Assembly: GCA_040223615.1 (NCBI GenBank)
Contig: JAVKFY010000046.1
Span: 91,238-155,237 of the forward strand
Length of the DNA stretch: 64,000 bases
Reading direction: 5' to 3'
Source: JAVKFY01 sp040223615
Lineage (GTDB): Bacteria; Pseudomonadota; Alphaproteobacteria; GCA-2731375
A program made the position numbers and the translations under genes. Below the pieces are notes generated by a model that saw only the letters and a program-made list of their open reading frames with translations, was not told the origin of the DNA and made no database searches. This document shows, one piece after another, positions 24,927-34,306 of the stretch (positions within the stretch are counted from its first letter, which is position 1; each line of letters opens with the position of its first letter).

Positions 24927-27761
24927 TCATCCCGCTTTCGCCATGGCCGGCACCGCCCGGGGCAGCACCAACGTCACCTTCGTTCCTTGTCCGACCCGGC
25001 TGTCGATCCGCAGGTCGCCGCCGGACTGCTTGGCGAAGCCGACGGTCATCGACAGGCCAAGCCCGGTGCCGCGCCCCACCGGCTTGGTGGTGAAGAACGG
25101 CTCGCAGCAGCGTTCCAGCACATCGCGCGGCATGCCCTCGCCCTGGTCGGTCACCGTCACCGCGACATAGTCGCCAGGCTGAAGCTCGACCCGGCCGAGC
25201 TTGGCAAGGTCGGCGGCGGACAGGTTGTGCGCCGCGATGACGATCGGGCTGCCCTCGGGCGAAGCATCGCGCGCGTTGATCGCCATGTTCACGATGGCGG
25301 CTTCGAGTTGCGCCGCGTCGGCCCGCACCGTCCACAGATTGGCCGCCATGTCGATCCGCAGCGGATGCCCGCGGCCGAGCGACCGCTCCAACAGGACGGA
25401 CGTTTCCTTGACCAGCGACTCCAGGCTCAACGCCCGGGAATTGAGCGACTGGCGGCGCGAGAAGGCCAGCAACCGGTGGGTCAGCGAGCTGCCACGTTCG
25501 GCCGCGCCGATCGCCTTCTCGATCCGTTCCGCGGGCGCGCCGACGCCCCCGAGGTCGACCAGCACCAGTTCCAGGTTGCCGATGATGATGCCCAGGATGT
25601 TGTTGAAATCGTGCGCGATGCCGCCCGTGAGCTGGCCGACGCTCTCCAGCTTCTGCGCCTGGACCAGTTGCTCCTGCATTTCGCGCGCCTCGGTGACGTC
25701 CGAACCGACGCCGCGATAGCCGAGGAAGGCGCCGTCCTCGTCGAATACCGGCACGCCGCTGGTGCGCAGCCAGTTGGGTTCGATCCCTTCGCCGACCCGG
25801 CGGTAAACGAAGTCGCGGAACGGCTCGCGCGCTTCCAGCGTCGCCAGGTGGTCGTCCCATACCGACGAATCGTAGGACTCGCCAAGAAGCTCGCGCCGGG
25901 TCTTGCCGTAGTGCCATTCCGGCGGCAGCCCGACGATGCGCTCCACGTTCGCCGACATGTAGGTGAAGCGCAGGTCCGCGTCGGTCTCCCACAACCAGTC
26001 GCCCGACGACGCGGCGAAGTCGCGGAACCGCTGCTCGCTCTCCTTGAGCCGCCGCTCGGCCTCCTTGCGATCCGCGATGTCGAGCAGGCCGGTGATGCGC
26101 GCCGTCTGACCCTGGTAGAACACGTCGGCGGCGCTGACCGCGACCCAGACCGTGCTGCCGTCGGCGCGGCGGACCCGCGCCTCATGCTCGATATAGGCGG
26201 TGTCGGCGTCGGGCTCGTCGTAGTAGGCCGCCACCGACTGGCCCATCAGCAGATCGTCTTCGACACCGAGCAGCCGGTGCGCACGGCGGTTGGCGAACAT
26301 GAACCGCCCATGCGCCGTCACCCAAAGCGGGATCGGCGCCGACTCGAGCAGCATCAGCAGGTTGCGTTCGCTCTGCTCGGCCCGCTGGCGGGCCTGCACC
26401 AAATCGGTGATGTCGGTGCGTAGCGCGACGATGCCGCCGCTGGCGGTGCGCTTCTCGGTCAGCCGGATAATGCGGCCGTCGGCGAAATGCTGGATCTCGG
26501 GCTGGCCCGGGTCACGGTGCTTGCGTAGCTGCTCTGCGATCGCCGCCTCCTCGCGCCCGACGGCATTGTCGAGTTGGCCGCGCTGAATCTGGGTGCTGAC
26601 GATCTCCACATACGGAACGCCAGGTCGCATGATGTCGTCGAGCGACGGGAACAACGCGCGATGCTTGGCGTTGTAGGCGACCACGCGGTCGGTCTCGTCA
26701 TAGACGATCAGGCCGTCGTCGAGCGCCTCGATGGCATCGCGCAGCGTCGCTTCGGCATCGGCGACGCGCCGGCGCGCGGCAACGATATCGCTGACGTCGG
26801 CGAAGGTGCCGCGGTAGCCGAGGAAGTTGCCCTCCGCGTCGCGCAGCGGCAATGCGTTGACCGCGACTTCCAGGCGGGTGCCGCCGGCGTCGTGAAACAC
26901 GCAGTGCCGGTTCTGCAGCCGATCGCCGGCGGCGATGGCGGCGCGCAGGTCATCCGCCTCGCCCGGATCGATCGGCCGCAGCTCGCGCAGGTTCAGGCCG
27001 GAGAAGCGGCCATTGTCGCGGGCACCGCCGCCGTCCTGGATGCCGGTCACTTCGGTCAGCCGGTGCTGCCTGTCGCTTTCCCAGAACCAGTCCGAGGCGG
27101 CGGCGGCGAAGTCGCGAAACCGGTGTTGCGTGAGCTGCCGGCGCTGGGTCTCCTGCGCCTGGCCTTTCAATGCCGTCACCGCGGCCCAGAATACCGACCG
27201 CGACGCGAAGTTGGTGACGAAGAAGAACAGCACCAGCATGACGCCCAGCGCGCCGAAGGTGGCATCCGCCTGGAGCAGCACGAAGAACAGCACCACGCCG
27301 GCGATCGGGGCCGAGAAGGCGATCGCCGCCGACGGCACCGACGACAGCATCACCGCGCCGCCGGCGACCATGCCGGAGAGCACGATATACAGAAACAGCT
27401 CGGTTTGCGGCTCGACGTAAAAGGCGAAGAACGGCGCCGCGACCGCCCAGGTGAGGCCCGCGAGCCCGGCCTGGACGGTGGCGCGGCGGATCGAACGCAA
27501 GCTGCCCGAGAGCCGGAATTCGGGCGACCGGCTGCGCCACCAGGTGCGCAGCGGATACAGCGCGCCCAGCGCGACCACGCCGGTCCAGCCCCAGATGATC
27601 GCCACCGGAACCTGGCCGCCGACGATGACGCCCAGCAGCAGCGCGTTGACGATGTTGACGATCGCCAGGAACGGCGCCTGGCGGATCAGGATCGCGAGCT
27701 GTTCGCGCCGGATCGCGCGATCCCACTCTTCCTCCACGTCAACGCCAACGTCGAAAGCCAT
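24927..27761 (-). CDS. Membrane-bound multi-PAS sensor histidine kinase
   Basis: A 944-residue kinase. Residues about 30-195 form six or so membrane helices. Four PAS-type segments follow: DWFWESDRQHRL, then EALDDGLIVYDETDRVVAYN (a PAS-7-like unit), then APIPLWVTAHGRFMFAN, and GDWLWETDADLRFTYMS. The phosphoacceptor is His717 in GGIAHDFNNILG, and the ATPase domain has INARDA, DQGEGMP and GTGLGLSM. The first and fourth PAS units are similar and probably duplicated. ATG 27761 is chosen; an in-frame ATG at 27821 would add 20 residues with no clear ribosome site. The receiver protein gene follows at 1 nt. Confidence 0.88.
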   Translation of the reverse strand: MAFDVGVDVEEEWDRAIRREQLAILIRQAPFLAIVNIVNALLLGVIVGGQVPVAIIWGWTGVVALGALYPLRTWWRSRSPEFRLSGSLRSIRRATVQAGLAGLTWAVAAPFFAFYVEPQTELFLYIVLSGMVAGGAVMLSSVPSAAIAFSAPIAGVVLFFVLLQADATFGALGVMLVLFFFVTNFASRSVFWAAVTALKGQAQETQRRQLTQHRFRDFAAAASDWFWESDRQHRLTEVTGIQDGGGARDNGRFSGLNLRELRPIDPGEADDLRAAIAAGDRLQNRHCVFHDAGGTRLEVAVNALPLRDAEGNFLGYRGTFADVSDIVAARRRVADAEATLRDAIEALDDGLIVYDETDRVVAYNAKHRALFPSLDDIMRPGVPYVEIVSTQIQRGQLDNAVGREEAAIAEQLRKHRDPGQPEIQHFADGRIIRLTEKRTASGGIVALRTDITDLVQARQRAEQSERNLLMLLESAPIPLWVTAHGRFMFANRRAHRLLGVEDDLLMGQSVAAYYDEPDADTAYIEHEARVRRADGSTVWVAVSAADVFYQGQTARITGLLDIADRKEAERRLKESEQRFRDFAASSGDWLWETDADLRFTYMSANVERIVGLPPEWHYGKTRRELLGESYDSSVWDDHLATLEAREPFRDFVYRRVGEGIEPNWLRTSGVPVFDEDGAFLGYRGVGSDVTEAREMQEQLVQAQKLESVGQLTGGIAHDFNNILGIIIGNLELVLVDLGGVGAPAERIEKAIGAAERGSSLTHRLLAFSRRQSLNSRALSLESLVKETSVLLERSLGRGHPLRIDMAANLWTVRADAAQLEAAIVNMAINARDASPEGSPIVIAAHNLSAADLAKLGRVELQPGDYVAVTVTDQGEGMPRDVLERCCEPFFTTKPVGRGTGLGLSMTVGFAKQSGGDLRIDSRVGQGTKVTLVLPRAVPAMAKAG

Positions 27762-27885
27762 TGAAGGCGCACCACAACCTGCCGCCGCCGCGACGGAATC
27801 GCGACCCCACACCATCGCCAACTATGGAAAGCGATTCGTTAGCGAATTGTTAACCGTCGCCGCCACAGCCGAGGCCTCGAAGAGA

Positions 27886-28728
27886 CTATGCCGGGCTCAA
27901 GGGCGCGCCGGCGATGGTCACGCGGTGCATTTCGCGCCGCTGGCCGTCGTAGTCGTTGATCGCGTAGTGCAGCACCGCGCGATTGTCCCACAGCGCCAGC
28001 GTCCCCTTGGCCCATTGCAGCCGGCAGGTATTCTCCAGCCGCCGTGCCTGGGCACAGAGATAGTCCAGCAGCGGCTGGCTTTCCGCCTCGGTCATGTCCT
28101 GGAAGCGGATCGCGTAGACGCCATTGACGAACAGGGCCGGCCGGTTGCTGCCGGCGATCGCCACCACCGCCGGATGCGCGACCTCCGCGTCGCCATCTTC
28201 ACTGACCGCGACGCCGATGGAATTGAGCTGGTCGCTGGCGAACCGGCCCTGGGTGCCATAGCTGCGCTTGCCGGAGTGGACCACGGCGGTCGCGCGCAGG
28301 AACCGCTTCATGCCGTCCGACAGCCCCTCGAAGGCCCGCGTCATCGAGGCGAAGGCGGTATCGCCGCCATACGGCGGCACCTCGCGCGCGTACAGGCAGG
28401 AGGCCAGCGGCGGCACCGGCAGGAAGCTGAAGTCGGAATGCCAGGTGCCACCGAACACTTCGCCGGTGCGCTCGCCGGCCTCCTTCACCACCGGAATGAT
28501 CTCCGGATGGTCGGCCAGTGTCTGTACGAACGGCACCGGCAGCAGGTCGCCGAGCCGCCGGCAGAATGCCTTGTGCTGGTCCGGCGTCAGGTCCTGCTCG
28601 CGGATCGCCAGCACGCCGTGCGCCGCCAGCGCGGCCCGCACCGCCGCGATGCCGTCATCGTCCAGCGCGGTCACGTCGACACCGGTGACCTCGGCGCCGA
28701 GCGCCCCGGAAATTGGCTGGCACTGCAT
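27886..28728 (-). CDS. TauD/TfdA-family Fe(II)/2-oxoglutarate dioxygenase
   Basis: A 280-residue non-heme iron dioxygenase. The iron ligands are His97 and Asp99 (WHSDFSF) and His254 (AVLHYAIND), with Arg269 (HRVTI) for 2-oxoglutarate. Family members hydroxylate taurine, alkyl sulfates or aryloxyacetates. The substrate is unknown. ATG 28728 gives the usual N-terminal start; 28815 would add 29 residues unlike the family. It is divergent from a small EthD-like gene. Confidence 0.85.
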   Translation of the reverse strand: MQCQPISGALGAEVTGVDVTALDDDGIAAVRAALAAHGVLAIREQDLTPDQHKAFCRRLGDLLPVPFVQTLADHPEIIPVVKEAGERTGEVFGGTWHSDFSFLPVPPLASCLYAREVPPYGGDTAFASMTRAFEGLSDGMKRFLRATAVVHSGKRSYGTQGRFASDQLNSIGVAVSEDGDAEVAHPAVVAIAGSNRPALFVNGVYAIRFQDMTEAESQPLLDYLCAQARRLENTCRLQWAKGTLALWDNRAVLHYAINDYDGQRREMHRVTIAGAPLSPA

Positions 28729-28817
28729 GGCCGATATGTCCTCCCGTTGCGCCGCGATGGTATCGCGCGCGGGGCCGTTCCGCCTAGGATGCGGTGCCAG
28801 AAGAATGGAGTGCAACG

Positions 28818-29168
28818 ATGCCGATCAAGACCCGCTACCTGTTCATTGCGTCCATGGATGTCGACCCGGAAAAGGAAGAGCTGTTCAACGAGGTGTACGA
28901 CACCGAGCACGTGCCGAGCCTGCTGAAGGTGCCTGGCGTGGTCGCGGTGAGCCGGCTAAAGACCGAGCCGGCGGCGGTCAATATCGGCGGCGAGCAGCGT
29001 CCGCTGACCGGCGAGGGCTGGCCGGCCTACGACGCCTACTACGAGATCGAGAGTCCCGACGTGCTGTTGACCCAGGCCTGGTCCGACGCGGTCGAGGACG
29101 GCCGCTGGCCCGAGCAGGTCCGCCCGCACACCAAGAACCGCCGCCACGTGCTGCGCCGCGTGCTCTAG
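28818..29168 (+). CDS. Small EthD-like alpha/beta-barrel protein
   Basis: A 116-residue protein. The N-terminal YLFIASMDVDPEKEELFNEV followed by YDTEHVPSLLKVPGV recalls dimeric alpha/beta-barrel proteins of the EthD/DUF4286 type, which are often partners of degradative enzymes. The ATG at 28818 has GGAG 7 nt upstream. The gene is divergent from the TauD-like dioxygenase and 24 nt before a small CxxC gene. The function is not known. Confidence 0.6.
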   Translation: MPIKTRYLFIASMDVDPEKEELFNEVYDTEHVPSLLKVPGVVAVSRLKTEPAAVNIGGEQRPLTGEGWPAYDAYYEIESPDVLLTQAWSDAVEDGRWPEQVRPHTKNRRHVLRRVL

Positions 29169-29192
29169 CGCGCCGGCCGGCCCGGGTTAGTC

Positions 29193-29345
29193 ATGCCAGA
29201 CGACCAGCCGCTGCAGCAGGTGCCGTGCACATCGTGTAAAGCCGACCTGATGGACCAGGCCGGATTCGCGGCGCTGCGCCGGCGGGCCAGCGAGGGCGGC
29301 ATCATCGGCCGCCTCATCGGCGGGTTTCTGGAGCGCACGCGCTAG
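29193..29345 (+). CDS. 50-residue CxxC protein
   Basis: A short open frame encodes 50 residues with one CTSC pair near residue 11 and a C-terminal GGIIGRLIGGFLERTR segment that could be an amphipathic helix. It ends 2 nt before the BenE-type transporter start and begins 24 nt after the EthD-like gene, so it fits snugly in a same-strand unit. I do not recognise a family. Translation is inferred from the tight spacing and the frame filling the gap. Confidence 0.45.
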   Translation: MPDDQPLQQVPCTSCKADLMDQAGFAALRRRASEGGIIGRLIGGFLERTR

Positions 29346-29347
29346 GC

Positions 29348-30580
29348 ATGACAGTGACCGCCCCCGCCGGCCGCGGCTGGCCCAGCCCGCCGCGCATCCT
29401 GCGCGACCTGTCGGCGGAGAATGCGGTCAACGCCGCGGTGGGCTTTCTGTTCGCCTCGACCGGGCCGGTGGCGATCATCCTCAAGGTCGGCGTCGAGGGC
29501 GGCCTGTCGGAGGCCGAGATCGCCAGTTGGCTGTTCGGCTCGTTCTTCCTGAACGGCCTGATCACCATTCCGTTCTGCCTGCATTACCGCCAGCCGCTGG
29601 TATTCTTCTGGTCGATTCCGGGCGCGGTGCTGGTCGGCCCGGCGCTGGACCACATGTCCTTCGCTGCCGTGCTCGGCGCTTACTACGCCACCGGCGTGCT
29701 GATGCTGGTGCTCGGTGTCTCCGGCCTGGTGCGCAAGGTGATGGCGTTGATCCCGATGCCGATCGTGATGGGCATGGTCGCCGGCGTGTTCCTGCGCTTC
29801 GGCCTGGGCCTGGTGCTAGCGGTCGACCAACAGGTGGCGGTCGCGCTGCCGATGGTCGCCGTGTTCCTCGCCGTGAGCGCCTTTCCGGCCCTGTCGCGCA
29901 AGCTGCCGCCGATGCTGGCGACCCTGGCGGTCGGCGCCGTCGTCGCGGTCGCGCTCGGCGAGTTCGGCGCCATCGGCGACCGGCCGCTGGACCCGATCGT
30001 GCGCCCGCTGCTGCTCACGCCCAGCTTCACCTGGGAAGCCATGGTCGAACTGGTGGTGCCGCTGGCGATCACCGTGCTGGTGGTGCAGAACGGCCAGGGC
30101 ACGGCGGTACTGCTGGCTGGTGGACACCGGCCGCCGGTGAGCGCCAACGCGGCGGCCTGCGGCGTCGGCTCGATCCTGTCGGCCGCCGTCGGCGGCGTGT
30201 CGACCTGCCTGACCGGTCCGGTGAACGCGATCCTCACCCAGGGGCGAAACCGCGAGACGCAATATGCCGGCGGCGTGCTGGTGGCGCTGTTCGGCATGGC
30301 CTTCGGCGCCTGCGCCCCGGTCTTCACCCGCCTGCTGCTGGCCGCGCCCGGCGCCTTCATCGCCACCATCGCCGGCCTGGCCATGCTGCGGCCGCTGCAA
30401 CTCGCCTTCCAGGGGGCGTTCCAGCGCCATTGCACGCTGGGCGCGCTGGTCACCTTCCTGGTCACCGTCTCCGACATCACGGTGGCGAATATCGGCGCCG
30501 CCTTCTGGGGCCTGCTGGCCGGCCTGGCTGTCTCCTGGGTGCTGGAGCGCGACGACATGGCCGCCGCGCGGCAGGCCTGA
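29348..30580 (+). CDS. benE: BenE-family (benzoate/proton symport) membrane transporter
   Basis: A 410-residue membrane protein with about twelve hydrophobic helices. The N-terminal AVGFLFASTGPVAIILKVG and the central GGHRPPVSANAAACGVGSIL followed by GPVNAILT are characteristic of BenE (COG3135). The family imports benzoate or similar aromatic acids. Several nearby oxygenase genes make an aromatic or hydrophobic acid a sensible substrate, but this is inference. The next gene is convergent, with 2 nt between stops. Confidence 0.82.
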   Translation: MTVTAPAGRGWPSPPRILRDLSAENAVNAAVGFLFASTGPVAIILKVGVEGGLSEAEIASWLFGSFFLNGLITIPFCLHYRQPLVFFWSIPGAVLVGPALDHMSFAAVLGAYYATGVLMLVLGVSGLVRKVMALIPMPIVMGMVAGVFLRFGLGLVLAVDQQVAVALPMVAVFLAVSAFPALSRKLPPMLATLAVGAVVAVALGEFGAIGDRPLDPIVRPLLLTPSFTWEAMVELVVPLAITVLVVQNGQGTAVLLAGGHRPPVSANAAACGVGSILSAAVGGVSTCLTGPVNAILTQGRNRETQYAGGVLVALFGMAFGACAPVFTRLLLAAPGAFIATIAGLAMLRPLQLAFQGAFQRHCTLGALVTFLVTVSDITVANIGAAFWGLLAGLAVSWVLERDDMAAARQA

Positions 30581-30582
30581 GG

Positions 30583-32094
30583 CTACTCCGCCGGCGCGGC
30601 GGCCGGCTCGGGCCGCGGCACCGAGAACAGCATCGCGAATGGCGCCGTCGCGGCCGCCATCAATGTCAGCAGGTGGAAGGCATTGATGTAGCCGATCATC
30701 GCGGCCTGGCGGCGCACCTCCGAGGCCAGCTTCAGATGCAGCGCGGTCGAGCCCGGCGCGCCGACCTGTGCCGCCCAATCCACCATCGCGGTGGGATAGA
30801 AGATCGACACGAAGCTGCCCAGCGCGCTGCTGGCCGTGGCCTGGCTGTACACGAACACCAGCAGCGTCAGCGAGATGAAGATCGAGCTGCCCAGCATGCG
30901 CAGCAGCGAGAACAACGCGTTGCCCTGGGTCAGCAGGCTCGGCTGCAACGTCGAGAATGTCAGCACCGCCATCGGCGTGTAGGCCAGCCCGAAGCCGAAC
31001 CCGTGAATCAGGTTGGTGGCCAGCACGTCGTAGGTGGTGAGGTTGATGTCCAGCGCCCCCATCCATAGCGCCGCCGCGGCCTGGATCGCCAGCCCGGCGG
31101 CCAGCGTCATGCGCGGACTGGCACGGGTACACTGCACCACCACGAAAAAGGACAGGAAGTTGCCGACGCCCCGGGTGGCGATCAGGTAACCGACGATGGC
31201 GTCGGGATAGCCGCGCAGGTCCTGCAGCATCGGTGGGAACAGCACCATCGGCGTGTACTGCAGCATGCCCATGATGGTGGCGAAGCCGATGCCGAGCACG
31301 AAGTTGCGGTCGGTAAACAGCGCCGGCGAGAATAGCGGCGACTTCGAGGTCAGCGAATGGGTGACGAACAGGTACAGGCAGGTCGCCGCCAGCACCGCCT
31401 CGATCACGATCTCCACCGAGTCGAACCAGTCGTTGCGCTGCCCGCGATCGAACATCAGCTGCGCCGCGGCGATCGCGATGGCGATGAACAGATAGCCCAG
31501 CCCGTCGAAGCGCCGCGCCGTGCCCTTCTCCTGGTCGCGCAGCGCCACCGCCACCATCAGCGCGCTGGCCGCGCCCAGCGGCAGGATCAGGAAGAACGCC
31601 CAGCGCCAGTTCAGCCACTCCGCCACCAGCCCGCCGAAGGTTGGCCCCAGGATCGGCCCCATCACCCCGCCGATGCCCCACATCATCAGGATCATCGCGT
31701 GCTGGTCGCGCCGGAAGCTGGCCAGCAGCATGGCCTGGCCCATCGGAAAGATCGGCGCCCCCATGCCGCCCTGGATCACCCGGAACAGCAGCAGCATCTC
31801 CAGCGAGGTCGCCGCCCCGCACAGCACCGACGCGCCGGTGAACCCGATCACCGAGCACAGCATCAGCGTGCGCCACCCGAGCTTCGCCGCCAGCCAGCCG
31901 GTCAGCGGCGTCACCACCGCCGTGGTCACCAGGTTGAAGGTCAGGATCCACGATACCTGGTCCTGAGTCGCCGACAGCGCGCCCTTGAGCTGCGGCAGGA
32001 TCACGCCGACCGAGGTGATGGTGACGCCGAACAGCACGGTGCAGAACTGCACCGTGAACAGGATCAGCCACTGCCGGCCGGTGAAGCTCAGCAT
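30583..32094 (-). CDS. DHA2-family MFS drug exporter (EmrB-like)
   Basis: A 503-residue membrane protein with fourteen predicted helices. Family signatures are ITSVGVILPQLKGALSATQ at the start, WILTFNLVTTAVVTPLTGWL, the arginine-bearing LLLFRVIQGGMGAP and GPILGPTFGGLVAEWLNWRW. It should export hydrophobic compounds by proton antiport. No membrane-fusion (EmrA) gene lies next to it. It is convergent with the benzoate-type transporter. Confidence 0.85.
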   Translation of the reverse strand: MLSFTGRQWLILFTVQFCTVLFGVTITSVGVILPQLKGALSATQDQVSWILTFNLVTTAVVTPLTGWLAAKLGWRTLMLCSVIGFTGASVLCGAATSLEMLLLFRVIQGGMGAPIFPMGQAMLLASFRRDQHAMILMMWGIGGVMGPILGPTFGGLVAEWLNWRWAFFLILPLGAASALMVAVALRDQEKGTARRFDGLGYLFIAIAIAAAQLMFDRGQRNDWFDSVEIVIEAVLAATCLYLFVTHSLTSKSPLFSPALFTDRNFVLGIGFATIMGMLQYTPMVLFPPMLQDLRGYPDAIVGYLIATRGVGNFLSFFVVVQCTRASPRMTLAAGLAIQAAAALWMGALDINLTTYDVLATNLIHGFGFGLAYTPMAVLTFSTLQPSLLTQGNALFSLLRMLGSSIFISLTLLVFVYSQATASSALGSFVSIFYPTAMVDWAAQVGAPGSTALHLKLASEVRRQAAMIGYINAFHLLTLMAAATAPFAMLFSVPRPEPAAAPAE

Positions 32095-32236
32095 CTATCG
32101 CGCGCGCGGCGAGCGCGCATCGGAATCCTGCCGGACCTGAACCCGAACACGTCTACGTTTCCTCGCGCCCCGCGCTTGTGGCGCGCGGTGGCTTCGGCCC
32201 TGAGCCTAGAGGAATGTCGGGTTTTGCGGTATCGCG

Positions 32237-33523
32237 CTAGCCGGCGGCGCTGGCCGTCGCTTCGTCGTTGACGATACGCTCGGCCGGGAACCGGACCACC
32301 ACGGTAGTGCCCATGCCGACGGCGCTTTGCAGGTCCAGCGAACCGCCGTGCATCTCAACCAGCGACTTGCTCAGCGGCAGGCCCAGCCCGGTGCCTTCGT
32401 AGCGCCGGTTCAACGGGCTCTCCAGCTGTCGAAACGGCGCCAGCGCGGTCGGGATGTTTCTCAGCGCGATACCGATTCCGGTGTCCGCGATATGGAACAC
32501 GAAGCCGGTCTCCGGCCGCGCCCACACCTTCACCGAGACCTTGCCGCCGGCCGGCGTGAACTTGATCGCGTTCGACAGCAGGTTGATCAGTATCTGCTTC
32601 AGCCGCCGCTTGTCGGCATGCAGCCGTGGCAGGTCGTCGGCATAGTCGGCGTTCAGCTCGACATCGCCGGAGAAGGCCCGCTCGCGCACCAGCGTCAGGC
32701 AGGACCGCACCACCGCTTGCGCATCGACAATCTCCTCGGCCAGCTCCGCCGTGCCGGCCTCGACCTTCGACAGGTCCAGAATGTCGCTGATCAGCTCCAG
32801 CAGGTGCACGCCGGATCGGTTGATGTCCTCGGCATATTCCAGGTATTTGGCGTCGCCGACCGGACCGTGCATGCGGCTCAAGATCATGTCGGAAAAGCCG
32901 ATGATCGCGTTCAGCGGCGTACGCAGCTCATGGCTCATGTTGGCCAGAAACTCCGACTTGGCGCGGTTGGCCAGCTCGGCCTGCTCCTTCGACAGGCGCA
33001 GTTCCTGCTCATTGCGCTTGCGCTCGGTGATGTCCGTGCCGATCGCCCCGATCGCCAGCAGCTTGCCGGCATCGTCGTGGATCGGAAACTTCACCGTCAG
33101 GAAAGTGTGGGTGCCATCGTCCAGTTCCCAGCGCTCTTCCTGGTCGATGATTTGGCCGCTCTCCAGCACCATCCGGTCATGCTGCTCGAACTCGGCGGCG
33201 ACATCGTGCGGGAACAGGTCACGCGCGGTCTTGCCGCGTGCGTCGTCGTCGCTCACGCCGAATAGCTGCTCGGCCACCTTGTTGACCAGGATGTAGCGGC
33301 CCTCGGCGTCCTTGATGTGAATCTTGGTCGGCGAATTGTTGGCGATGGCGCGGAATTGCGCCTCGCTGTCGCGCAGCCGCGCGTGCGCTTCGTCATCCTG
33401 GCGCGCTCGATCCGCCATCTCGTAGGCGGCGCTGACCAGCTCGAGCAGCTTGTCTCGGTCGACCGAACCGTCCGGCGTACCGCGCGCTGCGAGTTCGAGT
33501 TGCTTGGCGAGGAGGCTGTGCAC
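32237..33523 (-). CDS. PAS-domain sensor histidine kinase (soluble)
   Basis: A 428-residue kinase with no membrane segment. It starts at GTG 33523 (an upstream ATG is not available without a long unrelated extension). A PAS domain lies at about 52-170 (NNSPTKIHIKDAEGRYILVN to GTDITERK), His198 is in MSHELRTPLNAIIGFS, the N-box is NLLSNAIKFTP, and the ATP lid has DTGIGIA and GTGLGLPLSKSLVE. It is most like cell-cycle-type kinases of alphaproteobacteria. No response regulator is adjacent, so it is an orphan. It is divergent from the SeqA-like/RAMA gene. Confidence 0.88.
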   Translation of the reverse strand: MHSLLAKQLELAARGTPDGSVDRDKLLELVSAAYEMADRARQDDEAHARLRDSEAQFRAIANNSPTKIHIKDAEGRYILVNKVAEQLFGVSDDDARGKTARDLFPHDVAAEFEQHDRMVLESGQIIDQEERWELDDGTHTFLTVKFPIHDDAGKLLAIGAIGTDITERKRNEQELRLSKEQAELANRAKSEFLANMSHELRTPLNAIIGFSDMILSRMHGPVGDAKYLEYAEDINRSGVHLLELISDILDLSKVEAGTAELAEEIVDAQAVVRSCLTLVRERAFSGDVELNADYADDLPRLHADKRRLKQILINLLSNAIKFTPAGGKVSVKVWARPETGFVFHIADTGIGIALRNIPTALAPFRQLESPLNRRYEGTGLGLPLSKSLVEMHGGSLDLQSAVGMGTTVVVRFPAERIVNDEATASAAG

Positions 33524-33766
33524 GTGTCGTATCCAGGTCCCAGAAACCGGGCCGGGTCAGGCAGGCGCCATCGAACTGGCGGTTGGTGGCCTTGCCAGGC
33601 CGGCGATGGGCAGGCTCCCGAGCGGTGGATGCACCATGCCTGATTCTGACCGGGAATGCTTAAGCCCCGGTTTACGTTGATCGATCCATGCCGGCGCGGC
33701 CGCGTTCCAGCAACGCCTCTGAGTCTGCCATCGGCATTCTCTGCCACCGTATTATTGATTTTATGA

Positions 33767-33778
33767 ATTTCATGAAAT
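33767..33778. promoter_or_regulatory. 12-bp perfect palindrome before the SeqA-like gene
   Basis: ATTTCATGAAAT is its own reverse complement and lies 30 bp upstream of the ATG at 33809, inside an AT-rich stretch. It is placed where an operator would sit and may serve autoregulation or control of both divergent genes. The proposed role is inference. Confidence 0.4.
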
Positions 33779-33808
33779 ATAGCTCGCTCAAACGGGAGAG
33801 CAGACGAG

Positions 33809-34237
33809 ATGACTGAATTCCAGACAGTCGAGATCGATTTCGATGTCCACAAGCGTATCGAGCTTGAGCGCGCCAGCTTCGAAGAGACGGCCAACGACGT
33901 GCTGCGCCGCCTGCTCGGCATCAACGCCCCGCTCGATGCCGCGGTCGGCGACCCGCTGGGCCGGGCCTGGTCGGCCAAGGGCGTGACCCTGCCGCACGGG
34001 ACCGAGTTGCGCATGGAATATAACGGCCGCGTCCACGTCGGCGAGATTCAGGACGGGCAATGGCTGGTCGAGGGCCAGACCTTCAACAGCCCATCCGGCG
34101 CGGCCGGCGGCGTCGCCACCACCAAGGGCGGCAAGCGCGCCAACCTGGACGGCTGGGAATATTGGCAGGTGAAGCCGCCCGCCAGCCCGACCTGGATCTC
34201 GATCCTGGAGCTGCGCCGCCGGGTCGAGCGCGGCTGA
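33809..34237 (+). CDS. SeqA-N-like/RAMA domain protein
   Basis: A 142-residue protein. The first 36 residues (VEIDFDVHKRIELERASF, then EETANDVLRRLLGI) resemble the N-terminal oligomerisation segment of SeqA (IEVDDELYRYIASH...SASDILRRML). The rest, with LPHGTELRMEYNGRVHVG, WLVEGQTFNSPSGAAGG and GWEYWQVK, resembles the RAMA domain found with restriction and adenine-methylation systems. It may bind DNA, perhaps methylated sites. No methylase gene is adjacent. GGGAGAG upstream supports the start. Confidence 0.6.
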   Translation: MTEFQTVEIDFDVHKRIELERASFEETANDVLRRLLGINAPLDAAVGDPLGRAWSAKGVTLPHGTELRMEYNGRVHVGEIQDGQWLVEGQTFNSPSGAAGGVATTKGGKRANLDGWEYWQVKPPASPTWISILELRRRVERG

Positions 34238-34306
34238 CCGGAACGCACGGGGAACTGGCCGGTCCCGCCGGGCGTTACCGCTCCGATCCACAATCGGAGC
34301 ATCGCA

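Noticed and set aside
29816..32071. A 751-codon open frame on the minus strand across the BenE-type and DHA2 genes
   Set aside because: It is out of frame with the well-conserved DHA2 protein and antisense to the BenE-type gene, and has no domain-like sequence.
33675..33686. GATCGATC near the SeqA-like gene as a SeqA-type hemimethylation site
   Set aside because: Alphaproteobacteria mainly methylate GANTC with CcrM, and a tandem GATC can occur by chance. There is no further support.
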